52,951 nucleotides of DNA, from assembly GCF_001612965.1 (NCBI RefSeq), contig NZ_BDBL01000051.1:1-52951 (forward strand), in the 5' to 3' direction. This DNA is from Nocardia kruczakiae NBRC 101016. Lineage in GTDB: Bacteria; Actinomycetota; Actinomycetes; Mycobacteriales; Mycobacteriaceae. This document shows positions 51,328 through 52,951 of this stretch, one piece after another. A model generated the notes under the pieces. It made no database searches. It worked only from the letters and a program-made list of their open reading frames with translations, and was not told the origin of the DNA. The position numbers were made by a program, and so were the translations under genes. The first letter of the stretch is position 1. Each line of letters starts with the position of its first letter.

Positions 51328-51758
51328 TACGGCCCCTTCCAGACGACGGCGTGCGCGCCGTCGATCTTCATGACGTAGACGGTCTCACCCTCGGCATATT
51401 CATCGGCCGGGTCGAACGGGCGTGCGCTCCACACTTCGCCACCGATCTTCACCTGACCGCTGTTCTCGTTCACCGCCTCCAGCACCTTCGCCGTCTTCCC
51501 CGGCAACGCATCGACATTGGTCGGCGTGGGCGGGGGAGTTGCGAAGCGGCGCAACAACATCGGGCGAACGACGAACAGCAGACCGATGGCGGAGATCGCG
51601 AACACCACGGCGTCGATCACCACCGACGTCTGCGCGATCCCGGCAACCCCCGCGGTGATCAACGCCGCGCCGCCCAACATGAGCAGCGTGAAGTCACCGG
51701 TGAGCATCTCGGCTGCGGCGAGCAGAATTCCCGCGACCAGCCATACGATTGCGGCCAC
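51327..51758 (-). CDS. NfeD-family membrane protein
   Basis: The 143-residue protein has three to four N-terminal membrane helices (about 1-65) and a soluble C-terminal OB-fold NfeD domain (LPGKTAKVLEAVNENSGQVKIGGEVWSARP and following). It lacks the ClpP-like protease domain of long NfeD. It is coupled by a one-base overlap to the SPFH gene downstream. The order NfeD-SPFH is the widespread module, here in its standard membrane form. Confidence 0.93.
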   Translation of the reverse strand: MAAIVWLVAGILLAAAEMLTGDFTLLMLGGAALITAGVAGIAQTSVVIDAVVFAISAIGLLFVVRPMLLRRFATPPPTPTNVDALPGKTAKVLEAVNENSGQVKIGGEVWSARPFDPADEYAEGETVYVMKIDGAHAVVWKGP

Positions 51759-51935
51759 GCGTCAACCGTACCGTGCCTGTCCGTTTTTCCGCGCCTTTAA
51801 CGGGACGAGTCGAGCGGAAACACGCCGGTCACCGGTCCAGATCCGGTGGGCGCGAGGCGTCGTCGGCCGGACCGCACCGCCGCTCTGGGCCTCACCTCCC
51901 GCCGAACGACAAGGGGAACAGGTAGTTTCGGCCGG

Positions 51936-52757
51936 GTGAGTGCGCGCGACTACGGTGACATCTATTCCGGACACGCTCGAACCCGCAAGCGCGCGGTACC
52001 GCAGGTGGTGGCCGAACGCGACCTCGTCGCCGAGGACGCGGCCAGCGGATTCTGCGGCGCCGTGGTCGGTTTCGAGCGCACCTACGACGGCGACTTCGTC
52101 AAACTCGAGGACCGCGGCGGCCGGGTCCGGCTGTTCGCCTTGCGTGAGGCGGCGTTCCTGATCGACGGGCAGCCGGTGACGCTGGTGCGGCCGAAGGCGA
52201 CCGCGCCGGCCGCACCCACGCGCTCCGCGTCGGGCTCCACCCGCGTGGAGGGGCTGCGCGCCCGCGTGGCGCGCGCCAGCCGGATCTGGGTCGAGGGCGT
52301 GCACGACGCGGCGCTGGTGGAACGCGTCTGGGGACACGATCTGCGGGTGGAGGGCGTGGTCGTGGAGCATCTGGAAGGCCTCGACCATCTGGCCGCGCGC
52401 CTGACCGACTTCGGCCCGGAACCCGGCCGGCGGGTCGGTGTGCTGGTCGACCATCTGGTCACCGGCTCCAAGGAGACGAATCTGACCACCGGCCTCGGCC
52501 CGCACGTCCTGGTGACCGGTCATCCCTACATCGATATCTGGCAGGCGGTGCGACCGCAAGCCGTCGGCATCGAGGCATGGCCGCGGGTGCCGCGTGGTGA
52601 GGACTGGAAGACCGGCGTCTGCCGCCGGCTCGGCTGGGGCACTCCGTCGGAGGGCTGGCGGCGGGTCTACAACGCCGTCGACAGCTTCCGCGATCTGGAA
52701 GCGCCGCTGCTGGGCGCGGTGGAACAGCTCATCGATTTCGTCACCGAACCGGAGTGA
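51936..52757 (+). CDS. DUF3097 protein
   Basis: The 273-residue protein matches DUF3097 of actinobacteria: SARDYGDIYSGH near the N-terminus, the strand-rich VVGFERTYDGDFVKLEDRGG, and a C-terminal part with VEGVHDAALVERVWG and VDHLVTGSKETNL, which resembles a Toprim-like fold. Function is unknown. The GTG at 51936 gives the expected start; the open frame upstream is not coding. It is divergent from the NfeD-SPFH operon with a 177-bp gap. Confidence 0.85.
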   Translation: MSARDYGDIYSGHARTRKRAVPQVVAERDLVAEDAASGFCGAVVGFERTYDGDFVKLEDRGGRVRLFALREAAFLIDGQPVTLVRPKATAPAAPTRSASGSTRVEGLRARVARASRIWVEGVHDAALVERVWGHDLRVEGVVVEHLEGLDHLAARLTDFGPEPGRRVGVLVDHLVTGSKETNLTTGLGPHVLVTGHPYIDIWQAVRPQAVGIEAWPRVPRGEDWKTGVCRRLGWGTPSEGWRRVYNAVDSFRDLEAPLLGAVEQLIDFVTEPE

Positions 52758-52815
52758 GAACGCCGGTTCGCCGTAGGGCCGCCGATACACAGATGCCGTG
52801 GTTACGCTGGCCGGT

Positions 52816-52951
52816 ATGACGCCGCTGCAGCGCTATATCGCAGAGGAGATCGGCACCGACCATGCCGAAGGCCTGCTCAGCCGTCGCGAGGCGCTGCGAC
52901 GGCTGAGCCTGCTCGGGCTCGGCGCCCCGGCCGCGGTGGCGCTGCTGGCCG
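52816..52951 (+). CDS. Start of a dienelactone-hydrolase-like protein (partial)
   Basis: The window ends in this gene. The 45 visible codons read MTPLQRYIAEEIGTDHAEG, then LLSRREALRRLSLLGLG and a hydrophobic Ala/Leu stretch, i.e. a long polar N-terminus with an RRxxL-type signal sequence. I know this beginning from exported dienelactone-hydrolase-family proteins of nocardiae, but the catalytic part lies outside the window, so the assignment is tentative. Confidence 0.6.
   Translation, partial: MTPLQRYIAEEIGTDHAEGLLSRREALRRLSLLGLGAPAAVALLA

Noticed and set aside
1..52951. CRISPR arrays, tRNA or rRNA genes
   Set aside because: No regularly spaced repeats and no cloverleaf or rRNA-like stretches were seen while reading; a tRNA scan was not possible.

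Overview
The window is GC-rich actinobacterial chromosome, most likely Nocardia or a close mycolate relative. Supporting signs are frequent GTG/TTG starts, ATGA/GTGA gene overlaps, an adenosylcobalamin methylmalonyl-CoA mutase locus (mutA-mutB-meaB), a LigC-type ligase paired with a PolD-type polymerase, an Rpf-type transglycosylase, a DUF2599 lipoprotein, an EspR-like regulator and at least six TetR-family regulators. No rRNA, tRNA, CRISPR array or intact transposon was seen.

Layout. 1-6.3 kb: a DUF2599 lipoprotein, then a tightly overlapping four-gene operon (SufS-like enzyme with a His/Cys-rich N-terminus; a protein ending in a heavy-metal-associated CxxC domain; a Y4yA/DapDC-like PLP decarboxylase; a cysteine synthase-rhodanese fusion). 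This is the best candidate for an undescribed pathway. 6.3-10.7 kb: remnant of a 2-hydroxyacid dehydrogenase, a RodA/FtsW-like SEDS protein, a Na+/H+ antiporter with a C-terminal UBP zinc finger, and a TetR. 10.7-16.5 kb: a DHFR/RibD-like reductase, a TetR/DHA2 efflux pair with a readable divergent promoter, an unknown two-gene operon and a second DHA2 pump. 16.6-20.7 kb: NfeD-like/flotillin pair, cold-shock protein, LigC and PolD. 20.7-28.7 kb: acyl-CoA dehydrogenase and TetR genes, a TetR with palindromic operators facing an alpha/beta-hydrolase homologue that lacks catalytic residues, a zinc-ribbon SDR, a gene-poor stretch with a 27-bp direct repeat, DUF2784, and a TetR/FAD-monooxygenase pair around a perfect inverted repeat.

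28.7-36.5 kb: EspR-like regulator, nucleoside hydrolase plus amidohydrolase, then meaB-mutB-mutA on the minus strand. 36.7-39.7 kb: TVP38-type membrane protein, divergent TetR/winged-helix pair, IclR regulator. 39.8-44.3 kb: a 25-residue cysteine leader peptide followed by an SsuA/B/C-like ABC importer and a DszA/NtaA-type flavin monooxygenase, i.e. a sulfur-scavenging operon, closed by a strong hairpin terminator. 44.3-50 kb: Rpf-type protein with a structured leader, then a minus-strand operon of a binding lipoprotein, a double-length fused ABC permease and a membrane-anchored helical-repeat protein, without a local ATPase. 50-52.9 kb: an SPFH/NfeD pair, a DUF3097 protein and the start of a gene that runs off the end.

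Two themes recur: sulfur/PLP chemistry (the four-gene operon and the sulfonate-type operon, about 35 kb apart and not shown to be linked) and SPFH-NfeD membrane-domain modules (two unrelated-looking copies). All assignments come from reading translated sequence and remembered family motifs; no database search was run.
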